A DNA stretch of 34,211 nucleotides from Azonexus sp. (GTDB taxonomy: Bacteria; Pseudomonadota; Gammaproteobacteria; Burkholderiales; Rhodocyclaceae), in NCBI GenBank assembly GCA_030696345.1, contig JAUYSK010000010.1:1-34211 (forward strand), written 5' to 3'. The position numbers and the translations under genes were made by a program. Under the pieces are notes generated by a model. That model did no database searches, was not told the origin of the DNA, and saw nothing but the letters and a program-made list of their open reading frames with translations. The first letter of the stretch is position 1, and each line of letters opens with the position of its first letter. Shown in pieces: positions 16,927 through 25,505 of this stretch.

Positions 16927-18008
16927 GTTTTCGCTGGCTCCCCGACATCGCGGGCATCGCAGAACATGGCGAAAGCCTGTTCGATCATCGACTGCGGCAG
17001 GTCGCGGACGATGAAGACCAGGCGACTGCGCCGATCGTTGTACGGTGCCTCAGCCGGCCAGTCGTCGAGCCGGGAATACGGGTACATCACGTGCTGAACG
17101 CACTGCACGACGCGCGGCTTGTGCTCGCCGACGACGTTGAGCAGGCCCTTGATGCGCAGGATGCGGTCGCCCATGGTGTCGAGCAGCGTGGCGACGGCAT
17201 CGGCGAAGAACACCCATTGCAGCGGCTGGTCGAAAGTCAGGGCAAAGCTATAGACGTGCGCGTCGTGGCGGTCGACATCGTGGTCATGGTGATGATGGCC
17301 ATGCGCTTTGCGCCGTTCCTCGCGCACCTTTTCCTCGGCCAGCCAGCCGGCGACATCGGGCGTTTTGCTGCCGGGGTCGTAGAGGCCGCAGTTGGTCAGC
17401 GAGGCGACTGCAACCTCGCCCCGCCGCACGTAAATCTGAGCGGCTGAAGGATTGAGGCGCGTCAGGGTACGGCTGACGTCGGCCAGTTGCTCCGGTGTCG
17501 TCAGGTCGCACTTGCTGAGCAGCAGGCGGTCGGCCATGGCGATCTGCTTGACCGGTTCGGCGTGCTGCGCCAATTGTTGCAAGGCATGCGTCGCATCAAC
17601 CACGGTGACGACGCCATCAATGCGGAAGCGCTCGGCGACGAAGAAGTCTTCCATCAGTGTGTAGATCACCGGCGCCGGGTCGGCCAGCCCGGTGGTTTCG
17701 ATGATGACGCGGCTGATTGGCTTCAGCTCGCGGCGCATGCAGCGCATGAACAACTCGGTCAGGCTGCGCGTCAAATCACCTCGCACCGTGCAGCAGATGC
17801 AGCCGGAATCGAGCAGGATCAGGTCTTCATCGATTTTGGTGACCAAATGATGGTCGACCGCAACACTGCCAAATTCGTTGATCAAGACTGCCGCTGTAGC
17901 CATTTCCGGCTGGCTGAGCAGATGGTTGAGCAGGGTCGTTTTGCCGGCACCGAGAAAACCAGTGAGCAGCGTGACCGGGATGCGACGTTCAATATTCTGG
18001 ACACTCAT
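16920..18008 (-). CDS. COG0523 GTPase, putative zinc metallochaperone (His-rich)
   Basis: G3E-family P-loop GTPase of 362 residues. Walker A is GFLGAGKTT, the metal-binding motif CICC is in [14 protein letters not shown], and the G-base motif is near LLLSKCDL. A His/Asp-rich stretch at about 236-251 ([16 protein letters not shown]) probably buffers zinc. A CobW C-terminal domain follows. COG0523 proteins in Zur operons are thought to hand zinc to essential client enzymes when metal is scarce. It differs from its upstream paralogue in having the poly-His insert and a shorter C-terminal domain. The ATG at 18008 follows the zigA stop by 3 bp. Confidence 0.92.
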   Translation of the reverse strand: MSVQNIERRIPVTLLTGFLGAGKTTLLNHLLSQPEMATAAVLINEFGSVAVDHHLVTKIDEDLILLDSGCICCTVRGDLTRSLTELFMRCMRRELKPISRVIIETTGLADPAPVIYTLMEDFFVAERFRIDGVVTVVDATHALQQLAQHAEPVKQIAMADRLLLSKCDLTTPEQLADVSRTLTRLNPSAAQIYVRRGEVAVASLTNCGLYDPGSKTPDVAGWLAEEKVREERRKAHGHHHHDHDVDRHDAHVYSFALTFDQPLQWVFFADAVATLLDTMGDRILRIKGLLNVVGEHKPRVVQCVQHVMYPYSRLDDWPAEAPYNDRRSRLVFIVRDLPQSMIEQAFAMFCDARDVGEPAKTC

Positions 18009-18011
18009 CGC

Positions 18012-19240
<1,229 letters not shown>

Positions 19241-19244
<4 letters not shown>

Positions 19245-19669
19245 TCTTTGTTTTGATCAATGGGGAGTTGAAGCGGGGTCGAAATCACTTCAACGCGATC
19301 GTCTTTGACCGCGTTGTAAAAGCAGCTGCGCCGCCCGGTATGGCAGGCACCGCCGAGTTGGTCGACGAGCAGCAGGATGGCGTCGCCGTCACAATCGAAG
19401 CGGGCTTCGACCACACGCTGCCGGCAGCCGGATGTTTCGCCCTTGCGCCACAAGGTCTGCCGGCTTCGCGAACAGTAACAGGCAAAGCTGGTGGCAAGGG
19501 TTTCTTCGATGGCGGCGCGGTTCATCCAGGCCAGCATCAACACCTCCTGGGTGTCGAATTGCTGGGCGATAGCGGCGACCAGCCCTTGCTGATCAAACGG
19601 CAAATTGGCCAACATGTCGGCAAGCGGCAAGCTTGCGCCGATGGGGGCGCCTTCGAGTCGGGTTAACAT
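19241..19669 (-). CDS. hisI: HisI-like phosphoribosyl-AMP cyclohydrolase paralogue
   Basis: Protein of 142 residues of the phosphoribosyl-AMP cyclohydrolase family, which opens the purine ring of PR-AMP in histidine synthesis. Signature motifs are WRKGETSG, the metal-binding DCDGDA and [11 protein letters not shown] with all expected cysteines. There is no phosphoribosyl-ATP pyrophosphatase domain. It lies alone at the head of a zinc-response operon, not in a his cluster, so it is probably the extra copy used when zinc is scarce; the genome should hold another. The ATG at 19669 is preferred. An in-frame TTG at 19696 would start inside the operator. Confidence 0.9.
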
Positions 19670-19689
19670 AGGGGCTTCTGGATACAAGG

Positions 19690-19713
19690 AATGCAATGTT
19701 ATAACATTGCATT
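19690..19713. promoter_or_regulatory. Zur box (perfect 24-bp palindrome)
   Basis: The core GCAATGTTATAACATTGC with three further matching bases on each side forms a perfect 24-bp palindrome. It agrees with the known Zur operator type built on ATGTTATAACAT. It ends 20 bp before the hisI ATG on one side and 21 bp before zur on the other. One site can therefore repress both the eleven-gene operon and zur itself when zinc is plentiful. Confidence 0.88.
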
Positions 19714-19734
19714 TGTGCCACCAAGAGCAAACTG

Positions 19735-20217
19735 ATGACTGCCTCCATTCCCGATATTCAATCCGTGCAACCCTGTGGCGCTAACACTGAAGCCCTTGAC
19801 CGGGCCGAAGCCTCTTGCCGGGCGAGGGGAGCCAGTCTGACGGCGATTCGCCGCGAAGTGCTGGAACTGCTTTACCGCAGCCCCACCGGCGTCAAGGCCT
19901 ATGACCTATTGGCGCGGATCAAGGAAGCCCGGCCCGGCGCCTCTCCGCCGACCGTCTATCGCGCGCTGGATTTTTTGATCGAGCAGGGGCTGGCCCACAA
20001 AATCGGGCGGATGAATCTTTTTGTCGCCTGCCGCCATGCTTCCCATCAGATTCCCAGCCTGTTCCTGGTCTGCCCGAAATGTAGCGGGGTGACGGAATTG
20101 CAGGAACAATCGGTGATGAGCGCACTATCAACAAGCCTGGCCGAGGCAGGACATCGCCTGGAAAGCCCGGAGGTTGAAATAAGTGCGCTGTGCCCGAAAT
20201 GTGTCAGTGTGCAATAG
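19735..20217 (+). CDS. zur: Zur, zinc-responsive Fur-family repressor
   Basis: Fur-family regulator of 160 residues. The winged-helix DNA-binding domain spans about 20-95 (LTAIRREVLELLYRSPTGVKAYDLL, then PPTVYRALDFLIEQGLAHKI). The metal-binding dimerisation half carries two CPKC motifs (113-116 and 153-156), the structural zinc pairs, plus regulatory-site histidines in CRHASHQ. The spacing and the short His-poor C-terminus fit Zur better than Fur. It is divergent from the zinc operon with a shared palindrome between them, which supports the assignment strongly. Upstream ribosome-site matches are weak (AGAGCAA). Confidence 0.93.
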   Translation: MTASIPDIQSVQPCGANTEALDRAEASCRARGASLTAIRREVLELLYRSPTGVKAYDLLARIKEARPGASPPTVYRALDFLIEQGLAHKIGRMNLFVACRHASHQIPSLFLVCPKCSGVTELQEQSVMSALSTSLAEAGHRLESPEVEISALCPKCVSVQ

Positions 20218-20307
20218 AGGCAACATTTTTATCCCGGAAATTACCGCCTCAGCAAGGCATTTCAACGAGATTTATGTCATAGAAAATGGCGGCTTCGGAA
20301 TCAGAAA

Positions 20308-20384
20308 ACTGTCAATCATGATGAAAAAAATCATCAGTCCGGATTGGGCACCAAACTGCCGGTGACAGTCAAAACCAGACTGTC
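20308..20384 (+). other. Possible switching RNA structure upstream of dusC
   Basis: The segment TGACAGTC (20363-20370) can pair with ACTGTCA at 20308-20314 to close a structure holding the hairpin TGATGA-aaaaaa-TCATCA (20319-20336). Alternatively it can pair with GACTGTC at 20378-20384 as a 7-bp hairpin. The two are mutually exclusive. There is no U tract, and the dusC promoter candidate lies downstream. It could therefore be the 3' end of the zur message or a small RNA. The rest of 20218-20583 holds no gene I recognise. Confidence 0.3.
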
Positions 20385-20545
20385 CGCACAGCTAACGCAG
20401 GTTTCGCCCTCCCACATTAATTTCGCTCGTTGCATTTCAAGATGGATTGAATTTTGAAATCACGATAACCAGAATTTGCCTTGAAAACCCATTAAAATTA
20501 AATAGTTACATTGTTTTCTGGTTAGCGTTTTCATGGTCTCTAGAT

Positions 20546-20551
20546 TATAAT
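20546..20551 (+). promoter_or_regulatory. Candidate -10 box of dusC
   Basis: TATAAT lies 33 bp before the dusC ATG. The best -35 is weak (TTAGCG at 20522-20527, 18-bp spacing). The surrounding CTCTAGATTATAAT is identical to the sequence before the PIN gene. Confidence 0.4.
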
Positions 20552-20583
20552 GCGCGGCTCCTCAACGCCTTCCCCGGAAACTG

Positions 20584-21555
20584 ATGTCCCGCATTCTTCT
20601 CGCCCCGATGGAAGGGCTCGCCGACGATCTGCTGCGCGGCGTGTTGACGTCTATCGGCGGCTACGACTGGGGTATCTGCGAATTCGTCCGGGTCTCCAAT
20701 ACCCTGTTGCCGGCCAAGACCTACGAGCGCATCTGCCCGGAACTGCTCAATGGCAGCCGGACGGCCAGCGGGACACCGATGCGTGTGCAGCTTCTGGGTT
20801 CCGATCCGCTGATGATGGCCGAGAATGCCCGCCGATTGGTGACCCTGAACCCGGCCGGCATCGATCTCAATTTCGGCTGCCCGGCGCCGACGGTCAATCG
20901 CCATCGCGGCGGCGCTGCATTGCTCGGCGAGCCGGAGCTGCTGCATGCAATCGCCGCCGCCGTAAGAGCGGTTGTCGCGGTGGACACCCCTTTTACGGCA
21001 AAAATGCGGCTCGGCATCGACGATACCAGCCGGGCTGTCGATTGCGCCCAGGCCCTGGTCGCTGCCGGTATTGATGAACTGATCGTGCACGGCCGGACCA
21101 AGGCCGACGGCTACCGTCCGCCGGCGCGCTGGGAATGGATCGACCGGGTGCGGGCAGCCATCGACATCCCGTTGATCGCCAATGGCGAGGTCTGGACCGT
21201 CGAAGATTTCCGCAACTGCCAGCAGGCCACCGGCTGCCCTGACATCATGCTGGGTCGCGGTGCCGTCGCCGATCCGCTGCTGGCTCGGCGCGTGCGCGGC
21301 GAGGCGGTGGGCGGCTGGGAAGAAATCCTGCCCGGTGTTGGTGATTATTGGCTGGGGATACGTCGCAAGGTCGTGCCGCTGCATGCCGGCGGTCGCCTCA
21401 AGCAATGGCTGGCCATGTTGCGGCGCAATTATCCCGAGGCCGAGGTACTTTTCCAGCAGTTGCGTCCGGTCAAGGCGGCGCATGACATCGACCGGCTGCT
21501 GCTTAAGGCCGGTATTCTTGCTACCTTGCCGCCGGCTTTGCGCGAGGGCTGCTGA
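20584..21555 (+). CDS. dusC: tRNA-dihydrouridine(16) synthase DusC
   Basis: FMN-dependent enzyme of 323 residues that reduces uridine to dihydrouridine in the tRNA D-loop. A TIM-barrel N-terminal domain begins RILLAPMEGLADDLLR. It carries the catalytic Cys in LNFGCPAP followed by VNRHRGGAALL, the KMRLGIDD loop, the HGRTKADGY motif, and the FMN phosphate site LIANGEVW with DIMLGRGA. A helical C-terminal domain follows. The GYRPPARW sequence and overall length fit DusC rather than DusA or DusB. It stands alone, 42 bp before the sigma-factor gene. The ATG at 20584 gives the expected N-terminus. Confidence 0.93.
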   Translation: MSRILLAPMEGLADDLLRGVLTSIGGYDWGICEFVRVSNTLLPAKTYERICPELLNGSRTASGTPMRVQLLGSDPLMMAENARRLVTLNPAGIDLNFGCPAPTVNRHRGGAALLGEPELLHAIAAAVRAVVAVDTPFTAKMRLGIDDTSRAVDCAQALVAAGIDELIVHGRTKADGYRPPARWEWIDRVRAAIDIPLIANGEVWTVEDFRNCQQATGCPDIMLGRGAVADPLLARRVRGEAVGGWEEILPGVGDYWLGIRRKVVPLHAGGRLKQWLAMLRRNYPEAEVLFQQLRPVKAAHDIDRLLLKAGILATLPPALREGC

Positions 21556-21597
21556 CCTCAATGTTCAACGATTAGCGGCAAATTCACCCCTTTCCCC

Positions 21598-22191
21598 ATG
21601 TCCCCGCGTTTACCGGAACAAGACCTCAGAACCGACGAAGGCCTGATGCTCGCCTACAGGAACGGCGATGCGGCAGCTTTCGAGGTTTTGTATGGTCGAT
21701 GGCGCCGGCAGCTTTTTCGCTATCTGGTGCATCAGTGCGGACAGGATGGCGCAAGCGATGAACTCTTCCAGGATGTCTGGCTGCGGGTGGTCAATGCCCG
21801 GCAGCAGTACGAAGTATCTGCCCCGTTTCATGCGTGGCTGTTCCGTATCGCTCACAACCGGCTGGTGGATTACTGGCGCTCGACCAATCGCAGCCCCATT
21901 CAGGACATGTCCAGCCCGGACGATGAGGAATTTGATTTCATGGTGACCGTGCCGGCCCCCGACGACACCCGCCCGGACCGCCAGGCCGAGCGGAAGGAGC
22001 AGGCTGCGCACCTGCTGGCCGCAGTACAGTCGCTGCCCGATGCGCAGCGCGAAACCTTCATCCTCGCCGAGGATGGCGGATTGAGCCTTGAGGAGATCGC
22101 GAGCGTCATGGAAGTGGGTCGAGAAACCGTCAAAAGCCGCCTGCGCTATGCTGTAGGCAAATTGCGCCTGGAGTTGTCGAAATGGCGATAA
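21598..22191 (+). CDS. ECF-type RNA polymerase sigma factor
   Basis: Sigma-70 family factor of 197 residues with only regions 2 and 4. Region 2 (about 20-90) contains DELFQDVWLRVV and FHAWLFRIAHNRLVDYWR. An acidic linker follows (SSPDDEEFDF). Region 4 (about 135-190) contains LPDAQRETFILAEDGGLSLEEIASVMEVGRETVKSRLRYA. It overlaps the next gene by ten bases, the usual arrangement of an ECF factor with its anti-sigma partner. The envelope-type proteins encoded downstream suggest an envelope-stress circuit, but the signal is unknown. The ATG at 21598 follows a pyrimidine-rich tract without a clear ribosome site. Confidence 0.92.
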   Translation: MSPRLPEQDLRTDEGLMLAYRNGDAAAFEVLYGRWRRQLFRYLVHQCGQDGASDELFQDVWLRVVNARQQYEVSAPFHAWLFRIAHNRLVDYWRSTNRSPIQDMSSPDDEEFDFMVTVPAPDDTRPDRQAERKEQAAHLLAAVQSLPDAQRETFILAEDGGLSLEEIASVMEVGRETVKSRLRYAVGKLRLELSKWR

Positions 22192-22916
22192 AACCGTCCG
22201 ATCAGGAAATCGGGGCACTCTATCGGGAAGCCGGTAGTGCAGAGCCCTCCGCCGAGCTTGATCACAGCATCCTGATGGCTGCCCGCGCGGCCGTTGCGCC
22301 CAAACCTTTGCCTTCCGCTTGGTGGCAGCGCTGGCGTCTGCCGATCCAGGTGTTGGCGTCGGTGTTCGCGGTCGCCAGTTTGGTTGTCATGATGGAGCGC
22401 AAACCGCCGGACGCCCCTGCCGTTGGCCAGATTGCCCTGAATACGCTGCCGCCAGCCGCCGACTCGGCACGCACCGAGAGCCTGGCGATGGACAAGGCGA
22501 TGCCGCCCGTTGCCGACAACCGGGCCAGGATGGCGGAGAGTGCGCCTGTTCAGCGCATGCCGGCGGCGCCAGCGGCAAGCGTGGCACGCGAAATTTCAGC
22601 ACCGCCTGCCGAATCTGTTGCCGCCGCCAGCGCACCAGCGCCAGCAGTGCGCGCAGCCTCGGTGGCCGCCGATGCGGCAGCTCTCCCCACGGAAAAATCC
22701 GAAGCGGCAGGTAGTGCCGAAGCAAAAATGACAGCCAGGCAGGCTGCCGCCCCGGCAGCAAACGCCGTCCTGCGGGAAAAAGAGTGGCTCGACGCCATAC
22801 GGCTTCTGATCGACCAGGGCCGTGTCGTGGAAGCAAGGACCAGCCTCGAAGCCTTCGAGCGGGCCTACCCGGCCGTTGTCGTGCCGGAAGCCATGCGCAA
22901 GCAGCTGAAGCAGTAA
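22182..22916 (+). CDS. Probable membrane anti-sigma factor, Ala/Pro-rich
   Basis: Protein of 244 residues. A short cytosolic N-terminus (1-50) with YREAGSAEPSAELDHSILMAARAA recalls anti-sigma leader helices. One membrane helix follows (about 52-70, PIQVLASVFAVASLVVMM), then a long low-complexity Ala/Pro/Ser periplasmic region, and a folded C-terminal segment WLDAIRLLIDQGRVVEARTSLEAFERAYP that looks like a TPR-type helical pair. There is no zinc-binding HxxxCxxC motif, so it is not a ZAS-type anti-sigma. The ten-base overlap with the sigma gene and the single helix support the call. Its sensing role is inferred. Confidence 0.7.
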   Translation: MAIKPSDQEIGALYREAGSAEPSAELDHSILMAARAAVAPKPLPSAWWQRWRLPIQVLASVFAVASLVVMMERKPPDAPAVGQIALNTLPPAADSARTESLAMDKAMPPVADNRARMAESAPVQRMPAAPAASVAREISAPPAESVAAASAPAPAVRAASVAADAAALPTEKSEAAGSAEAKMTARQAAAPAANAVLREKEWLDAIRLLIDQGRVVEARTSLEAFERAYPAVVVPEAMRKQLKQ

Positions 22917-23012
22917 GTTTCAGGGGCGAAAATATTTTTGCGGTCGTTTAACCCCATTCTCATTTTCAGGTCGTTTTAAAGAGCGTCTTCCACATCACAC
23001 AGGATGCTCAAC

Positions 23013-23768
23013 ATGAAAAACTTTCTTTGCCATTTCGCCGCTGCCCTCGCTTTCTGCTCGCTCTCCGCTTGCTCGACGGCCGCCACCCACGCCGATATCC
23101 GGATCATCAACCGCAGCACAGGCGAACAACTGCCGACCTACCGCCACAAGGGCGAGCTCTGGGTGGCCGGCAAGCCCGGCGACCGCTATTCGATCCTGGT
23201 CAATAACCGAACCGGCGGCCGCCTGCTGACCGTGGTCTCGGTCGACGGTGTCAATGTCCTCAGCGGCGATACGGCCGCCACCAACCAGCGCGGCTACGTG
23301 CTGTCGCCCAGGGACGCGGTGGATATCGCCGGTTGGCGCAAGAGCGAGCGCGATGTCGCCGCCTTTTATTTCACTTCGCTTGATGACTCCTATGCCGCCC
23401 GGACCAAGCGCCCGGACAACGTGGGTGTGATTGGCGTCGCGGCTTTCCGTGAGTATCAGGTACCGGTTCAGGTGCAGGAGATGTCGGCCAACGCTGCCAG
23501 CGCCCCGATGCGCAGCCGTGAAGCGGCAGCACCCGCAGCGGCAGCGGACAAGGCCGAAAGCAAGCTGGGAACGGGGCATGGCGAAAGGGTGTATTCCCCG
23601 ACGCAAACCGTCGAATTCCAGCGCGCCAGCAATACGCCGGATGATGTCATTACCGTGCGCTACGACTCGTACGCGAATCTGGTGGCCCGGGGCGTCATCC
23701 CATCACCTCGTCGCCATCCTTCGCCGAATGCCTTCCCCGGTGGCAACTACGTGCCCGATCCTTCCTGA
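23013..23768 (+). CDS. Putative lipoprotein downstream of the ECF sigma pair
   Basis: Exported protein of 251 residues that I do not recognise by family. The N-terminus MKNFLCHFAAALAFCSLSAC ends in a lipobox (LSAC), so it is probably a lipid-anchored periplasmic protein. A domain of about 110 residues follows (ADIRIINRSTGEQLPTYRHK, ... ERDVAAFYFTSLDDSYAARTKRP). After this come an Ala-rich linker and a C-terminal tail with PSPRRHPSPNAFPGG. I chose the ATG at 23013 because CAGGA lies 8 bases upstream; an ATG at 23004 is also open. It is 96 bp after the anti-sigma gene and is probably a target of the same sigma factor. Confidence 0.75.
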   Translation: MKNFLCHFAAALAFCSLSACSTAATHADIRIINRSTGEQLPTYRHKGELWVAGKPGDRYSILVNNRTGGRLLTVVSVDGVNVLSGDTAATNQRGYVLSPRDAVDIAGWRKSERDVAAFYFTSLDDSYAARTKRPDNVGVIGVAAFREYQVPVQVQEMSANAASAPMRSREAAAPAAAADKAESKLGTGHGERVYSPTQTVEFQRASNTPDDVITVRYDSYANLVARGVIPSPRRHPSPNAFPGGNYVPDPS

Positions 23769-23784
23769 GCCCATTTTCAAATTT

Positions 23785-23810
23785 GTCATTCCCGCGAAAG
23801 CGGGAATGAC
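23785..23810. repeat. dRS3-like palindrome, possible terminator
   Basis: GTCATTCCCGC and GCGGGAATGAC form a perfect 11-bp stem with a GAAA loop. It fits the ATTCCC-N8-GGGAAT pattern of dRS3-type dispersed repeats known from Neisseria and common in other proteobacteria. It sits 16 bp after the lipoprotein stop, where it could also end transcription. The following gap to 23983 shows no gene. Confidence 0.75.
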
Positions 23811-23983
23811 GCTTTACTGAATAGGTTTTAGGTTCTGGAAAGGCGGTTTTATTGCGAGAATGTCGTCCTCACAGGCTTTTCCTGTTACTTGCTTATTTCT
23901 GAAGTCGAAATTTTGCCGTCTCCTATTTTGAAAATCTGCGCTCCCGATCTTGCCAGCGCTGCATCAATCATCGGCAAACCCGA

Positions 23984-24652
23984 ATGATCGAAGGCAATTC
24001 GCGCTTCATCAGTAGCGCTCAGGAGGGGCCGCATCGCGATCTTGAGGCGCTGGTGCGCCGCCACATGACGCATCCGTTCCGCAAGCCGATTGTCGATTAC
24101 AACCGGGAAGCGTTCGCGGCGGCACTCCTTGCCCGCGAACAATGGCAAGCCGGTGCGCCGCTGATTCTCGATGCCGGCTGCGGTGTTGGCTGGAGCACGC
24201 AGCGCATCGCCGAGACTTTTCCGGATCATTTTGTTTTTGGCGTCGATCAGTCGGTCGACCGCATCAATCGTGGCAAACCCCTGCCGATGCCAGCAAACGC
24301 CGTGTTGATTCGGGCTGATCTGGTCGATTTCTGGCGCCTGCTTGCCGAAAACGGCGTTCGTCTGGCCCGGCACTACAACCTTTACCCGAACCCGTGGCCG
24401 AAGATCGGCCATCTTGCCCGCCGCTGGCAGGGACATGCGGTGTTTCCCGTCTGGCGCGAACTCGGCGGTGAAGTGGAATGCCGCAGCAACTGGCACATCT
24501 ACATCGAGGAAATGGCCCAGGCGCTGACCCTGCTCAGTGGCCAGCCGGTTGTCGCCGAGCCCTGGCAGACGGCTGATCCGATGACGCCTTTCGAGAAAAA
24601 ATATCTCGCCTCCGGCCATCATCTCTGGCGCTGCCGGGTGACCTTGCCGTGA
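23984..24652 (+). CDS. TrmB-like SAM-dependent methyltransferase
   Basis: Rossmann-fold methyltransferase of 222 residues resembling tRNA (guanine-N7) methyltransferase TrmB. SAM-binding motif I is LDAGCGVGWSTQRIAETFP, the acidic strand-2 residue is in FGVDQS, and the catalytic-region motif LYPNPWPKIGHLARRW corresponds to the family's PDPWPKxRHxKRR. The motif lacks several of the basic residues of true TrmB, and the N-terminal tRNA-binding region is short. It is therefore likely a paralogue with a different or uncertain substrate. Its stop overlaps the next start by four bases (GTGA). The ATG at 23984 has no strong ribosome site. Confidence 0.78.
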   Translation: MIEGNSRFISSAQEGPHRDLEALVRRHMTHPFRKPIVDYNREAFAAALLAREQWQAGAPLILDAGCGVGWSTQRIAETFPDHFVFGVDQSVDRINRGKPLPMPANAVLIRADLVDFWRLLAENGVRLARHYNLYPNPWPKIGHLARRWQGHAVFPVWRELGGEVECRSNWHIYIEEMAQALTLLSGQPVVAEPWQTADPMTPFEKKYLASGHHLWRCRVTLP

Positions 24653-24963
24653 ATGTCTGCCAGAGTTGTGGCGCCTGCTGTGCCAGCTTCCGCGTCGATT
24701 TTCATCCGGTCGAACTGGCCGGTGGCGCGTTTGCGTGGGGGCAGGGTGTGCCGAAAGAAATGACGTTGCCGGTAACGCCCGCTATCGTCCGCATGTGTGG
24801 CACTGACACGGCCGAGCCGCGTTGTGTCGCGCTGGCCGGTGAAGTCGGCAAAGCTGTGGCCTGCAACATCTACGACGCGAGACCATCGCCATGCCGCGAA
24901 TTCGATGTCGAACACGCCGCCTGTAACCGAGCTCGGCAGCGCCACGGTTTGCTTCCGCTATAA
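24649..24963 (+). CDS. YkgJ-family cysteine-cluster protein
   Basis: Protein of 104 residues of the YkgJ/CxxCxxCC group, predicted to bind zinc or an Fe-S cluster. The N-terminal cluster is C4, C7, C10 and C11 (VCQSCGACCASF). Further cysteines lie in RMCG, RCVAL, ACNIYDARPSPCREF and ACNRA, matching the family pattern in which a C-x-Y-x-x-R-P-x-x-C-R-x-F block closes the cluster. The GTG start at 24649 overlaps the methyltransferase stop, so the two are coupled and may act on a common substrate. Function is unknown. Confidence 0.85.
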   Translation: MNVCQSCGACCASFRVDFHPVELAGGAFAWGQGVPKEMTLPVTPAIVRMCGTDTAEPRCVALAGEVGKAVACNIYDARPSPCREFDVEHAACNRARQRHGLLPL

Positions 24964-25505
24964 GTGCTTCTTATCCCCGTTTTAGTCGGGTAAGTCTGTG
25001 GATAAGCTCGGGATAGATCGTCTAAGGCACTGAGCCATTGGTCTTTTGAGCCTTCTGCCTAAAACTTTGGCAGCTCTCGCGGTGTCTACGCTTGTTCACA
25101 TCCCAGGCTTGGCACAAAAATTTGTTACAGCAACCCGTTGTAACCGGCCAATCATCCAGCTCAATAGTCCGTCAAAGTGCGCCTGCTCGCCTCATATTTC
25201 CGACTTCTTCAGTGAAGTATTGAATCATCACAATGATTTGAGTGAATCGGTACGCCGGTTATTGGCAAAGCGGTTTCAATATATGCCGAAATGTATCATC
25301 GAGTATCAAAAAAATGATATGCAGTATCAATTACGATGTTTTGTTGTATTATCTGGTTTGCTTTTGGTCTGGGTTTCGGTGATTTAATGCTCGAGCAACG
25401 AATAGGCAATCTTCATTCTGCGTAATTTTTCGGATGTACTTCCGTTTGAGACTACCTCGCATGTAGCTCCGCAGCATTTTTTGTTCAAGACATGGAGTCA
25501 ATCTG
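24964..25505. other. AT-richer intergenic region without a recognisable gene
   Basis: An imperfect hairpin (CTTATCCCCG with CGGGTAAG) at about 24969-24993 follows the ykgJ-type gene and may be a weak terminator. The rest is lower in GC than the neighbours. A 113-residue open frame at 25046-25387 shows no family resemblance or ribosome site and is not called. The region presumably carries the promoter of the downstream signalling gene, but I cannot place it. Confidence 0.5.

Noticed and set aside
25111..25130. Sigma-54-like promoter (TTGGCAC with TTTGT)
   Set aside because: The spacing between the GG and GC elements is off by one and the second element lacks the GC; no sigma-54 regulator nearby.
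25046..25387. 113-residue open frame before the hybrid signalling gene
   Set aside because: No ribosome site, no family resemblance, codon use unlike neighbours.
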